In this document: in pieces, positions 32,578-42,265 of the stretch
Layout of the letters: the number at the start of each line of letters is the position of its first letter
Numbering within the stretch: the stretch's first letter is position 1
Assembly: GCA_963971575.1 (NCBI GenBank)
Contig: OZ020617.1
Coordinates: forward strand, 18,251,403 to 18,315,402
Direction: 5' to 3'
DNA length: 64,000 bases
DNA from: Liopterus haemorrhoidalis
Lineage: Eukaryota; Arthropoda; Insecta; Coleoptera; Dytiscidae
Position numbers and translations under genes: made by a program
The notes under the pieces: generated by a model
Database searches by the model: none
Told to the model about the DNA's origin: nothing
Seen by the model: the letters and a program-made list of their open reading frames with translations, nothing else

Positions 32578-34887
32578 GTGCCTAAAATCAAAAAAGGTAG
32601 ACCTTATGAAAAATGTTATACAGAGAATGACCTTCAAAAGGCACTTGAAGCAATTTCCAACGGGATGCCGATTAAAAGAGCTTCTATTCAGTTCAATATT
32701 CCACGGGCAACTCTTCAGTTTCGAAGAAGCCAAAATTTAAAAAAAACAAATCATGGCCCGACTCCAATATTATTTGACGAAGAAAAGATCCTAGTCGAAT
32801 GGATATTAGATAATTATAAAAAAGGGTTTCCTCGACGCAAAGAGGATGTTTGTGCTAAAGTGAAAGATTTTTTAATTGAAACGCCACGGCAAAATCCCTT
32901 TAAAGATAACTATCCTGGAGATGGATGGTATAGGGCTTTTTTAAAACGACACCCAGAACTATCGGCAAGAACTGCAGAAGCTGTCACGCAAGCCAGTTCA
33001 AGAATATCGGAAAGCGATATTAGGAACTGGTTTTCACAATTGAATACTTATTTCAATAACAATAATTTAGGTGACATTTTAAAAGACCCTACCCGCATTT
33101 TTAATGGTGATGAAACCAATTTCCAACTTTGTCCTAAGAATTCCAAAGTATTAGCTCCAAAAGGAGCAAAAAATGTTTATGAAGTTGACGTTGGACAAAG
33201 TAAACAAACAATCACTGTTATGTTTACATTTGCAGCTAATGGCGATCTAACACCTCCCATGATTATTTACCCCTTTAAGAGAATGCCTCAGCATATTTTA
33301 AACACTGTTCCTAAAGATTGGGGTGTAGGCCATAGCGATAATGGATGGATGAAAGGGGAATTATTTTACGAATACATTGCAAATGTTCTTTATCCATATC
33401 TTAAAGGTAACAATGTAATTTTCCCCATAATATTGTTTGTTGACGGTCACACCACACATTTGACTTACAAGCTAAGCCAACTATGCAATAAACTTGAAAT
33501 TATCTTGATATGTTTATATCCCAATGCGACTCGATTATTACAACCAGCAGACGTTGCCGCATTTAAGCCATTGAAGACTGCTTGGAAAAAAGGTGTTTTA
33601 GAGTGGAGAAGGGAAAATCCTACTGCAGCTCTAACAAAAGAAAAATTTGCTCCTGTTTTAGAAAAAGTAATCCAAAATTCAGTCAAGCCAAATACTATTG
33701 TAAATGGATTTAGGTGCTGTGGCCTGTTTCCGTGGGACAAAAATGCATTAGACTATAGTAAATGTATAGGGAAGAAAAACAATAAGGACTGTAAGAATGA
33801 TTCTTGTTTATCGGTATCATCTAATTTGAGTTATGAAAATTTTGAAAATATAGTTGGCAAGGAAACAATTGAATATTTTAAAAAAATGGATACTTATTTA
33901 AATAATTGCTCTGAAGATTTTATAAAATTATATCGTGTATGGAAAGCATTTTTCTCTAATAATCCAGAACATGAGAACTGTATTAATAACTCTAATATAA
34001 ATGAAGTAGACAATAAATTGACGGTTTTTAAGGATACCGAAAACAAGAGTAATGAAGAAAATACCGGATATGATATGGAATTAATAACTACAATAGGAAA
34101 TGATGACACCATGATTGACATTGAAAGTTTACCATTTACTTTATTAGCAAATGATGGCTCAGTTATAGAGGAAACCGATAATACCATATTTAAAACAAAT
34201 GAAGATAATATGAATGTGTCAGTTGAATATGAAAAACATGATATACCAACAGAAGAAAATTTAGAGGTCATGAATAACGACGTAACTTTTAAAGACATAT
34301 TAACATGGCCTGTAACTCCACAAAAAAAAGGAAGACACACATCGGTAAAATTACCATATGTTTTAACATCAACAGATTGGCAGGATATGTATAAGCAGAA
34401 ACAGGAGAAAAAAGATGAAGTGAATAGACAAAAAGAAGAAAGGAAACTTCAAAGAATACAAAAGAAGGAATTAAAGGAGTGCATTAAAACCCAGACGAAA
34501 ATATTAGGCATCAGAAATAAAAAGATGAAAAAAATTAACGTGGTATCCAATGTTGTTTTAAAGGAAAATAATAAAATTTCTTTGGCCCATGTCCGAAACT
34601 TATTCACTTCCCCAAGTACAGATAATAGGGCGAATGTCGAAATAGAAACTTTCGACCAAAATGGTTCTACCGAAAATAACAATGAGGATGATAAAAATGA
34701 AAAGTTAGTGCAAGCAAATAAGGAAGCAATTGGTAAACTTTGTTACGAGTGTACTTTTAAAATAACAAAAAATCGACAGGGGTTGAAATGCAAACTATGC
34801 ATTCGTACTTATCATGTAAAATGTATCGAGAAAAAAAATTTAAACACTGCTAGTGTAATGTTTGTATGCAAGAACAGTAATATATAA
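32578..34887 (+). CDS. Pogo-like DDE transposase with C-terminal zinc finger
   Basis: The 769-residue uninterrupted frame begins PKIKKGRPYEK. Residues about 15-50 form a psq-type HTH (LQKALEAISNGMPIKRAS). Residues 108-140 look like a CENP-B-type HTH (GDGWYRAFLKRHPELSARTA). The DDE_1 core has D178 in FNGDETNFQL, D289 in ILFVDGHTTH and D325 in RLLQPADVAAFKPLK, giving DD35D spacing. A charged linker leads to a Cys-rich PHD/C1-like finger (CYEC…CKLC…H..C, about 718-757). It would cut and paste the surrounding TIR element. The frame's first codon is GTG in the context AAACAATGTGCCTAAAATC. The only nearby ATG is 2 nt out of phase, consistent with a TG duplication at the start codon. The next in-frame Met is residue 30, inside the HTH. 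A domesticated gene is less likely because matching element ends surround it. Confidence 0.93.
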   Translation: MPKIKKGRPYEKCYTENDLQKALEAISNGMPIKRASIQFNIPRATLQFRRSQNLKKTNHGPTPILFDEEKILVEWILDNYKKGFPRRKEDVCAKVKDFLIETPRQNPFKDNYPGDGWYRAFLKRHPELSARTAEAVTQASSRISESDIRNWFSQLNTYFNNNNLGDILKDPTRIFNGDETNFQLCPKNSKVLAPKGAKNVYEVDVGQSKQTITVMFTFAANGDLTPPMIIYPFKRMPQHILNTVPKDWGVGHSDNGWMKGELFYEYIANVLYPYLKGNNVIFPIILFVDGHTTHLTYKLSQLCNKLEIILICLYPNATRLLQPADVAAFKPLKTAWKKGVLEWRRENPTAALTKEKFAPVLEKVIQNSVKPNTIVNGFRCCGLFPWDKNALDYSKCIGKKNNKDCKNDSCLSVSSNLSYENFENIVGKETIEYFKKMDTYLNNCSEDFIKLYRVWKAFFSNNPEHENCINNSNINEVDNKLTVFKDTENKSNEENTGYDMELITTIGNDDTMIDIESLPFTLLANDGSVIEETDNTIFKTNEDNMNVSVEYEKHDIPTEENLEVMNNDVTFKDILTWPVTPQKKGRHTSVKLPYVLTSTDWQDMYKQKQEKKDEVNRQKEERKLQRIQKKELKECIKTQTKILGIRNKKMKKINVVSNVVLKENNKISLAHVRNLFTSPSTDNRANVEIETFDQNGSTENNNEDDKNEKLVQANKEAIGKLCYECTFKITKNRQGLKCKLCIRTYHVKCIEKKNLNTASVMFVCKNSNI

Positions 34888-35028
34888 GAAATAAGTACAC
34901 TATAACTTAACTCTATCACTTATTATTTACCAAATTATTTATACAAAGTTATAATACATTATAAAAAATTACCATAATTGTAAGACAATAACATTGTAGT
35001 CAACGTACAAATCAGAAGGCTGTTTAAC
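34888..35028 (+). other. 3' flank of the pogo transposase gene
   Basis: AT-rich sequence between the transposase stop and the Harbinger MITE. No clear AATAAA signal was seen. Confidence 0.35.
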
Positions 35029-35031
35029 TAA

Positions 35032-36115
35032 GGGCCGAGAGTTCCAGTTCCTAATAAACTCCATAATAGTTATTTGACACATAATATATTTATGAAGCTA
35101 ATAAATTTATTGGTGATATCCAAGTTAGAAAATCCTTCTAATAGTTTATTAGCAACATAATTTTTTGTTTTTGCATTGGTATTTCTTATGAAGATAGTAA
35201 CACGGTGCAAGAGGGATAGAGCTATACGTAAATTTGTAGAGCTAAAGTGAGATGAAATTTTGACACTGAATATTTTGACATTAAATATTTTGACAATAAA
35301 TAGTTTGACTTGACATTCAATGACATAACGTATATTTTTTGTGTTACTGTTAAAATGACAATTAAACGGCGTTCAACAAATTTTATCACAGAAAAAGAGG
35401 ACAATATAGATAGAAGAGAAGTTAATAAAAATAGCATTTTATAATACAAAAGTGACTGAAAATAAGAAGACAGCCATATTTTGCTTTATTTTACATTCCT
35501 TAAACAATATGAATTAAACTTATCAGCAATTTTCAGCCACACATCTTTATTATTCTGCCAATAATTGCGTCTGTCTTCTTATTCTCTATAATTTTTATAT
35601 AAATAGTAATGCTTAAAGTATTGTTTGTAATGTGTTGTAATCGTAATTGAAATAAATACATATGTAAAAATATAAGACAATGTTTATTTAAAAATATATA
35701 TTTATATATTGTTCTTTATATATCACATTTACAATAAATGCCCAAAATATTCTAAAAACGGTTGTCCATAATTTATAAATTCACCCAAACAGATCGTCGA
35801 TTTCGCCAAAATACAACTTAAATGTATATAAAACACTAAAATCACCATTATATAAATGTTTAAAAACTACACATTCATATATTCTTTTAAAATTATACTG
35901 TTTTTCAATTAAAATTGAAATATTAACACATTTTGCGAACTTGTTTTTGGTTATATGTCACTTTATTAAGCACTTCATGTTGCCTATAAGTTATTAGACA
36001 AATAAGCCTGTTTATTAGCAACCTAATAACTATTACGGGGTGGAACTCTCGGAAAAAAAATTATGTTGCTAATAAACTTATTGGACAGTTTATTAGCAAC
36101 TGGAACTCTCGGCCC
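35032..36115. mobile_element. 1,084-bp Harbinger-type MITE
   Basis: Ends GGGCCGAGAGTTCCAGTT and AACTGGAACTCTCGGCCC are inverted over about 29 bp with one mismatch. The flanks are TAA on both sides (35029-35031, 36116-36118), as expected for PIF/Harbinger. A third degenerate copy of the end (GTGGAACTCTCGGAAAA near 36041) lies inside. The interior also has TTTTGACA(N)AAATA repeats near 35260-35310. No transposase is present. Confidence 0.85.
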
Positions 36116-36513
36116 TAAATGTAATTATTTTTTATTTATTTATTGATGGAATTATAATTTGTTTTTTATTATTAAAATAAATAAATTGAGAAAATTGTTT
36201 TATTTTTTTAATTTTAACTCTTTTCATAATCGATTCCCACAAAAAGCAACATATGCCAATAACTGTACATTAAAGTGCCAATTTTTCAATAGGGGGTGCC
36301 AATATCTGTGTAAAACGCAATATTTTTTTTAAATTCGAAATTTTGATATAAATTTATAGAATTATTGTTATTTTTTGGTAGTATTCAATTCTTTACACCT
36401 TAAATAAGTTTACTTTGCCAGTATTTTACTACACATTTTTAATATAATCTCCGAAATCTGCAAATAAGCGCGGGACTACTCTTAAGGGGCCAATAACTGT
36501 ATAGCTTACCCTA

Positions 36514-37373
36514 CTTATCTTACTAATTTCAATTAGGAAATGAACTTAATATCCACACTAGCATGGCCGGCCCTCAAGTGATGAAATGCCTCAAAAAAAT
36601 TATCAAAGTGTACTTTAAATCACTGGATACTTTTGAATGGCCTTAATTTGTCTTGCCTAAGGCTTTCAAAACCACGGTCCACTCCCAAACCAATTGTGTG
36701 GATTTAATTTTTTATATATTAGTAAATTGGTCATCAAAATAGCAACAATATTTATTCAAAAACTTAGTTTTCATTAATAATTTCATATAAATTCCATGTA
36801 AACGTCAGAATTTCAATTGCTTTCTGCATTTTGTTTGTAGCAAAAATAAAATATTCAAAATGACAATTTATAATTAAACTATTATATCAGGTATCACGGT
36901 ATAAAAATAAAGTAACGAACAAAGTATCTGAAATACACTGCCTGTATTACATTATCTTGTTTGGTTTATTATTATTTCTTATTTAAGCGTAAGAATAATT
37001 CACATATTACATAATCCATAAAGTTTAAAATTTCTCGAATTTACATCCCACACACCCCAAGTTTGTCATTTTAATATTGTTACGTTTTGTATAAAATAAT
37101 ACAACCCACTTACCTTCTTAGTTAAGTGGGTTGCATATAATACAAAATATTCTTGTACAATTAGAGACATGTTTTAAAGCTTAACTTTAATAAATGATGT
37201 AACGAAAATGGTGAGTAAAATTTGCTGTCAAAATACTTCAGAATATTTAATTATTTCATCGTTTCAGTTTGGTTGTAGGAAACAACACAGCATAATCCAG
37301 CATTTACTAATTATAATTCTTACAGAAATAATAAAAAAATGGTTTGGAAAATAAAGAATTCACTACAGTGATT
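36514..37373. other. Intergenic stretch with one small hairpin
   Basis: No coding signal. CAACCCACTTA (37102-37112) and TAAGTGGGTTG (37123-37133) form an 11-bp perfect stem within a larger AT-rich imperfect inverted repeat. Function unknown. Confidence 0.4.
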
Positions 37374-38240
37374 TTTTAGGGTTTTGTAGGTATGACCAAA
37401 AAACCCTTATACCGTCATTTTGTCGTCTGTCTGTCTGTCTGTCTGTTCGGTAAAAATTGTAGCCAAACGGCTAAACCTAGAGAGTTGAAATTTGGCATGC
37501 TTATACAACTCTTTGACCCGCACATAGGAAAAATACTAAAACATCTAAAAAACATATCCCCCTAAAAATATAAACAAATATGTGCTCATCGAAAACAAAA
37601 ATATTTTTTTTAAATTCTGAGTAGGGTATCAAATGAAAGCCCTTAGTACGTGGATTAACGATCAAATTTTTATTTTGGCAAAATAAATTATTTTAAAAAA
37701 ATCTAAAAAAATTCTAAGTAATGTATATTGGTGTGAATCGAAATAGTAGAACAGGAATTTTTGATCAGATTATGTTTTCGGAAAATAACGCATTTTTTGT
37801 GGTTTTTGGTTCACAAAGTACAAAAGTTATACCAATGTAAGACACCCACATGCAAGGCGTGCGATAGCGTAATGGTTAGAGTACTGGTGTCGTAAGCTTA
37901 AAATGCGCTGGAAAACAAAGGGTTTCGAGTTCGAGTACGGAGTAAATTTTATTTTTTCTGTTTTTTTTTGCATTTTTATTATGTTGAAATTATTTTGTCA
38001 AATTGTTATATTTTGACAAATGTTGCATTTAATTTTTAAGAGCGTAAATTTAATAACCATATTATTTAATAATCTTATTATAAGATTAACAGACGATAAA
38101 TTATTTTAAAAATATCGTTCATTTTGCCGTGATTACTACAAAGTAAAATTTTTCCTACACACTTAGCATGCCGCCTTCACTTATTATATACTTGCGAAAC
38201 CCTGAAATGTGTGAATATTCACACTTCACATCAATTTTTT
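37374..38240 (+). repeat. Helitron/DINE-like family A, copy 2
   Basis: Begins TTTTTTAGGGTTTTGTAGGT, followed by a (GTCT)n tract at 37425-37445 and the same conserved blocks as copy 1. A different tRNA-like module lies at 37858-37945. It ends with the TGTGTGAATATTCACAC hairpin and CATCAATTTTTTAG. Between AACCATATTA and the terminal part it is shorter than copy 1. Confidence 0.75.
37858..37945 (+). repeat. tRNA-like module inside family A copy 2
   Basis: TAGCGTAATGG (37865-37875) fits box A and AGTTCGAGTAC (37928-37938) approximates box B. The longer spacing resembles a tRNA with a long variable arm or an insertion. Its sequence is not the one carried by copy 1. Confidence 0.55.
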
Positions 38241-38249
38241 AGATATACC

Positions 38250-38290
38250 ATAGGTCTGTGGTTCTCAACCTTGTTAAGGTGACAGAACTC
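38250..38290. repeat. Isolated hAT-type end
   Basis: TCTGTGGTTCTCAACCTTG matches the CAG.GGTTCTCAACC terminus class of hAT MITEs. The partner end was not identified. Confidence 0.4.
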
Positions 38291-38559
38291 TTATATAAAA
38301 CAGTGGCGTTCGTGATGTAAAAATTGGGAGTTCTGTTATAGGATCCAGTTATTGTAGGCCATATACAGGCGCGCACACAGAAAAATGGTCTGGCAGGTCC
38401 ATTCCGAATTTAGATAAGACAAATTTATTATTGATGTTTTATGGGAGGAATCATATATTCATTTAATCTTGATTATAATTTGATTTAGATATAACAAAAA
38501 TCAGCTGTGGCTACCACAGGACCGACCGCCATCACAAAGTACTTGTTTAATTTATGCTG

Positions 38560-38990
38560 CTTTGTCAAAAATTGTCTCAAATAAAAGTTGTAAGTTATTG
38601 CTTTTATAGAAACATTTTGACACAATTTATTTAAATTTTGTCGAAATATTTCTTGTTGTGAAATATTCGCAAAAATCTTAAAACCAACACGAGTGAACTC
38701 CCATTTGTAGCTAACCGATTTTTACCAAAAGTTGATTAACTCGTACCATTGATGTCAAAAGCTTAAATATGAAGTTTCATAAAAATCCTTTTAGCCGAAT
38801 TTGCTCTGCACGTGTACACGGACCGACAGACAGACAGACAGACAGACCGACTGACATCATGCTAAAAATAGTCGAAATGTTATGTAGGGACCTTAATTCG
38901 TAGAGATCCATCGAAATCTCGCAATGTCAAAATCAGTATGATCACAATACCTCCCTTATATATGTTGGCGGTCGGTAAAAAGTGAGTTTT
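38560..38990 (+). repeat. Helitron/DINE-like family B, copy 1
   Basis: Blocks TTGTTGTGAAATATTC, GCACGTGTACACGGACCG, a (CAGA)n tract (38826-38846), TTAATTCGTAGAGATC and GGCGGTCGGTAAAA recur in the same order at about 60930-61310. The microsatellite follows a conserved CACGTGT block, an arrangement known in DINE-1-like Helitron derivatives. The ends are not clearly defined. Confidence 0.65.
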
Positions 38991-39083
38991 GTTTGAAATT
39001 GCTTGGTTATTTTTTCGTTCTTGGGAGGTGGGACCCGATAACCCCCCATGTGTGTGCACCTGGTTATACAAGTTAAAAGATAT

Positions 39084-39271
39084 TAACTTTAATCGGTTTC
39101 TTTGGTTTAAGCGAACTAGATTATCAAATCTAGTATTTTTTAACGATTGAATGAAACTTTTGATTATTTTTTTAGCAAAAGCCCACATTAATCCTTTAAA
39201 AGTTAGCCAGTGACAACTTAAGAAACTAGTAATTCTATTTAGTTCCGCTTGAACGTTTGGAATAGCCTATA
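39084..39271. repeat. CTAG-palindrome MITE, copy 2
   Basis: The left part has AACTAGATTATCAAATCTAG with an inverted terminus. The right part has GTTCCGCTTGAACGTTTGGA followed by ATAGCCTATA. The interior shares ACTTTTGATTATTTTTTTAG-type sequence with the copies at 297 and 63326. Confidence 0.7.
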
Positions 39272-39675
39272 TACAAGCATTTAATTTTCTACAGAAGTAT
39301 TTATAATAACTAAAAATAAGTAAAAATGAACTAACTTTCAGACTCACCAACATTTTGCCTTATTCCTCTTTAAACAAGGGAAACACATGTTTTACATTAC
39401 AACCACAAATCCACGTATGTTTATTATAAATGTCCGAATAAATGTTCTATTAAAGGCTCGTTTTTTACTGGCGGCGGATTGCTTTACAAGGTGTGTAAAT
39501 TTAATAACCGGACTGGCAACATAGCGTTTGATCTTGCAACATTTGGGACGGGGGACTTGGAGGGGCGACAGGTGAACATGTAATACGCCTTCAGTACGAG
39601 TTTGAACTCGCTAGAGTAATTTTGTTGTCCTTAGCGATTTTTCTCGTGAACAGTTTTTTCTAGTGCATTCTAAAA

Positions 39676-40130
39676 ATGAGTGACATTCATTTTGAGCAAC
39701 GGTGTGCTATCAGGTTTTACTTCGGACTTGGGCACAGTGCAACGGAAACTTTTGCAAAACTTCAGCAGGCATACGAGACAGTGTTTTGTGAAGGACCCAG
39801 TTTTTTGGTGGTTTAAGGCATTTTCAGAAGGAAGAGAGTTGTTTGAAGATGAATCACGCAGCGGAATGCCTTCATCTTCAAGAACCGATGAAAATGTCGA
39901 CAGAATCCGGGATCTTGTGCGTTCAGATCGTCGGTTGACAGTCAGAATGATCGGGGAAGAGTTGAATTGACTCACACTACCGTTCATCAGATTTTAAGCA
40001 ATGAATTGGGGATAAGAAAAATCTGCGCCTTGTCACACAGCAATTTCAATAACCGAGTGGCCAGTAAAAACATTCCTGTGGCTCCTCAGCCTCGTCATTC
40101 GCCTGACTTGAGTCTACTACCTTTTAAAAA
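39676..40130 (+). pseudogene. Deleted mariner transposase, unit 1
   Basis: Starts MSDIHFEQRCAIRFYFGLGH, matching the mariner HTH. It shifts frame near 39790 into WWFKAFSEGRELFEDESRSG then VDRIRDLVRSDRRLTVRMIG, stops at EELN, and shifts again to THTTVHQILSNELGIRKIC. It then jumps to KNIPVAPQPRHSPDL, the region near the third catalytic Asp. The first two catalytic Asp blocks are absent. Confidence 0.85.
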
Positions 40131-40172
40131 TAGCTTTTTTTCGTGAACAGTTTTTTCTAGTGCGTTCTAAAA

Positions 40173-40627
40173 ATGAGTGACATTCATTTCGAGCAACGGT
40201 GTGCTATCAGGTTTTACTTCAGACTTGGGCACAGTGCAACGGAAACTTTTGCAAAACTTCAGCAGGCATACGAGACAGTGTTTTGTGAAGGACCCAGTTT
40301 TTTGGTGGTTTAAGGCATTTTCAGAAGGAAGAGAGTTGTTTGAAGATGAATCACGCAGCGGAATGCCTTCATCTTCAAGAACCGATGAAAATGTCGACAG
40401 AATCCGGGATCTTGTGCGTTCAGATCGTCGGTTGACAGTCAGAATGATCGGGGAAGAGTTGAATTGACTCACACTACCGTTCATCAGATTTTAAGCAATG
40501 AATTGGGGATAAGAAAAATCTGCGCCTTGTCACACAGCAATTTCAATAAACGAGTGGCCAGTAAAAACATTCCTGTGGATTCTCAGCCTCGTTATTCGCC
40601 TGACTTGAGTCTACTACCTTTTAAAAA
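40173..40627 (+). pseudogene. Deleted mariner transposase, unit 2
   Basis: Same structure and same frameshifts as unit 1, differing by a handful of bases (for example GGACTTGG to AGACTTGG near 40219, and a CTC to TTC change near the end). The identical lesions show these units are copies of one defective parent. Confidence 0.85.
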
Positions 40628-40669
40628 TAGCTTTTTTTCGTGAACAGTTTTTTCTAGTGCGTTCTAAAA

Positions 40670-41125
40670 ATGAGTGACATTCATTTCGAGCAACGGTGTG
40701 CTATCAGGTTTTACTTCAGACTTGGGCACAGTGCAACGGAAACTTTTGCAAAACTTCAGCAGGCATACGAGACAGTGTTTTGTGAAGGACCCAGTTTTTT
40801 GGTGGTTTAAGGCATTTTCAGAAGGAAGAGAGTTGTTTGAAGATGAATCACGCAGCGGAAAGCCTTCATCTTCAAGAACCGATGAAAAAGTCGACAGAAT
40901 CCGGGATCTTGTGCGTTCAGATCGTCGGTTGACAGTCAGAATGATCGGGGAAGAGTTGAATTGACTCACACTACCGTTCATCAGATTTTAAGCAATGAAT
41001 TGGGGATAAGAAAAATCTGCGCCTTGTCACACAGCAATTTCAATAAACGAGTGGCCAGTAAAAACATTCCTGTGGCTCTTCAGCCTCGTTATTCGCCTGA
41101 CTTGAGTCTACTACCTATTAAAAAT
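40670..41125 (+). pseudogene. Deleted mariner transposase, unit 3
   Basis: Same lesions again, with its own changes (Met to Lys in the SRSG.PSSS block and Asn to Lys in RTDE.VDR). It ends ACTACCTATTAAAAATAGCT, where the next sequence no longer matches the unit. Confidence 0.85.
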
Positions 41126-41299
41126 AGCTAACACGTTGCTATTAATCCCTGAAGCAGACGCCAACTAGATTAACTCTCAAAATTGGTGCAATGATCCGCC
41201 ACACTCAGCACAATATAATAAATACAAAACGTAGTTATGGGTTTTCCGCCCAATAATCAACTGAGCCTTGAGTCACCCTAACCACACTCAAAAATCTGT

Positions 41300-41475
41300 T
41301 TGGTACACTGTTCGGTACATAATGCCAATTCCGCTATGGCCGAGCATTTAGTCTATCTAGGTGGACTAACGCATGTTCTAGCCAAGAACATGGCAAGCAA
41401 GAGAACGGTCGTGGACCAATTAGTTAGTATGTGGACTACTGAGTACAATATAACAGTAGAATATCAAGTAATCAA
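41300..41475 (+). repeat. SINE-related fragment
   Basis: AGGTGGACTAACGCATGTTC and GTGGACTACTGAGTA match, with divergence, sequences in and after the SINE at 41910-42255 (GGTGGACTCACACATGTTC; GTGCACTACTGAAAA). Probably a rearranged or older copy. Confidence 0.5.
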
Positions 41476-41487
41476 TTTTGTGCAAAC

Positions 41488-41832
41488 GGAGTGCCACAAG
41501 AAAGAGGTCTTGGGCCTCGATTATTTATACTTTTTATTAATTATTTGCATTTAAGGTTATCTTTTTGTCTGATTCATATGTTTGCAGATTACACGTTAGT
41601 TTATTTCTGTTATTTATATATTAATGTATTAATATTAAGAGTACATAAAGAACTTAATTAAAAATTGAATAAAAAAAAAAAACTAAGTTTATGTTAATAT
41701 CTTCAAGACCTGAAAAAATATAGTATAACGAGAAAAAATTAAATATTAGTACAGATAATTGAACATGGAAAGAAACAAAATATTTAGGAGTAATAATAAA
41801 TAATGAACTTAAATTTACCGATCACGTAGATC
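41488..41832 (+). pseudogene. Non-LTR reverse transcriptase fragment
   Basis: The + strand near 41491 reads ANGVPQERGLGPRLFILFIN, then MFADYTLVYFC where the usual FADD has become FADY. After A-rich sequence near 41700 it reads KFMLISSRPEKI and, past two stops, TWKETKYLGVIINNELKFTD. These are the palm and thumb motifs of a jockey-type RT, with the catalytic Asp lost. It ends near 41832. Only about 115 codons are left, with several stops. Confidence 0.75.
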
Positions 41833-41904
41833 AGGGATGAACAACCTGGTGCCCGCCACTTTGTTTGAAAAATAATAATGGAGATTTATATTATAAGAAC
41901 GGAA

Positions 41905-42255
41905 TAAAATGAGAGCGATTGTGGCTCAGTTAGTTGGTGTGTGCACTACTGAAAAAATACCTTACATTTTTTCGATCGTTTCTCCCTCGGAAGACACAGG
42001 GCAACCACCGAGGTAAAAGTCCTAGTAAAATTTCCCTAAAATAATTAGTGGTTCGGAATCCACGATAGTAAATTGTAGGTCTCATACTATTGTGTTACAG
42101 AGGCAACCCACACAACACAAATGTATGCGGGGAAATAGCCTACACTTGGAATATGCTCAATACTGAAGTGGCAGTTCAGAGCATCGAGCATGGCACTCTA
42201 AGAAGAAGAAGGTGGACTCACACATGTTCTAACAAAGAACACAATAGGTTCGCTA
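41905..42255 (+). repeat. tRNA-derived SINE
   Basis: TGGCTCAGTTAGTTGG (41932-41947) is a strong box A and GGTTCGGAATCC (42050-42061) a good box B. The spacing is far larger than in a tRNA because a non-tRNA body (TCGGAAGACACAGGGCAACC…) lies between. Downstream sequence (AGGTGGACTCACACATG) is shared with 41300-41475. Confidence 0.65.
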
Positions 42256-42265
42256 ACAAAAATTC

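Larger units (their letters stand above)
26560..36511 (+). mobile_element. Pogo-type DNA transposon, ~10 kb with nested insertions
   Basis: The left end GGGTAAGCTATACAGTAGTT and the inverted right end AACTGTATAGCTTACCC match over about 25 bp, with TA flanks at 26558-26559 and 36512-36513. Motifs TGCCAATAACTGTA and variants recur near both sides of the transposase gene and at the right end. The element carries a pogo-like transposase (32578-34887, + strand). A non-LTR retrotransposon occupies about 26690-31300 and a Harbinger-type MITE 35032-36115. Without these inserts it would be around 4-4.5 kb. Confidence 0.85.
39649..41138 (+). repeat. Three exact-period 497-bp tandem units of a deleted mariner
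   Basis: The start codon of each unit lies at 39676, 40173 and 40670, giving two spacings of exactly 497 bp. Units are nearly identical, with a few substitutions. Each runs from GTGAACAGTTTTTTCTAG to CTACCTTTTAAAAATAGC. The unit is itself an internally deleted mariner: HTH region joined directly to the SPDL region. Amplification therefore followed the deletion. Confidence 0.93.

Noticed and set aside
33465..34682. Minus-strand open frames across the pogo transposase
   Set aside because: Shadows of the long + strand frame, which carries all conserved motifs.
39670..40981. Three identical 105-residue open frames on the minus strand
   Set aside because: They are antisense to the deleted mariner units. 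The + strand carries the recognisable mariner HTH.
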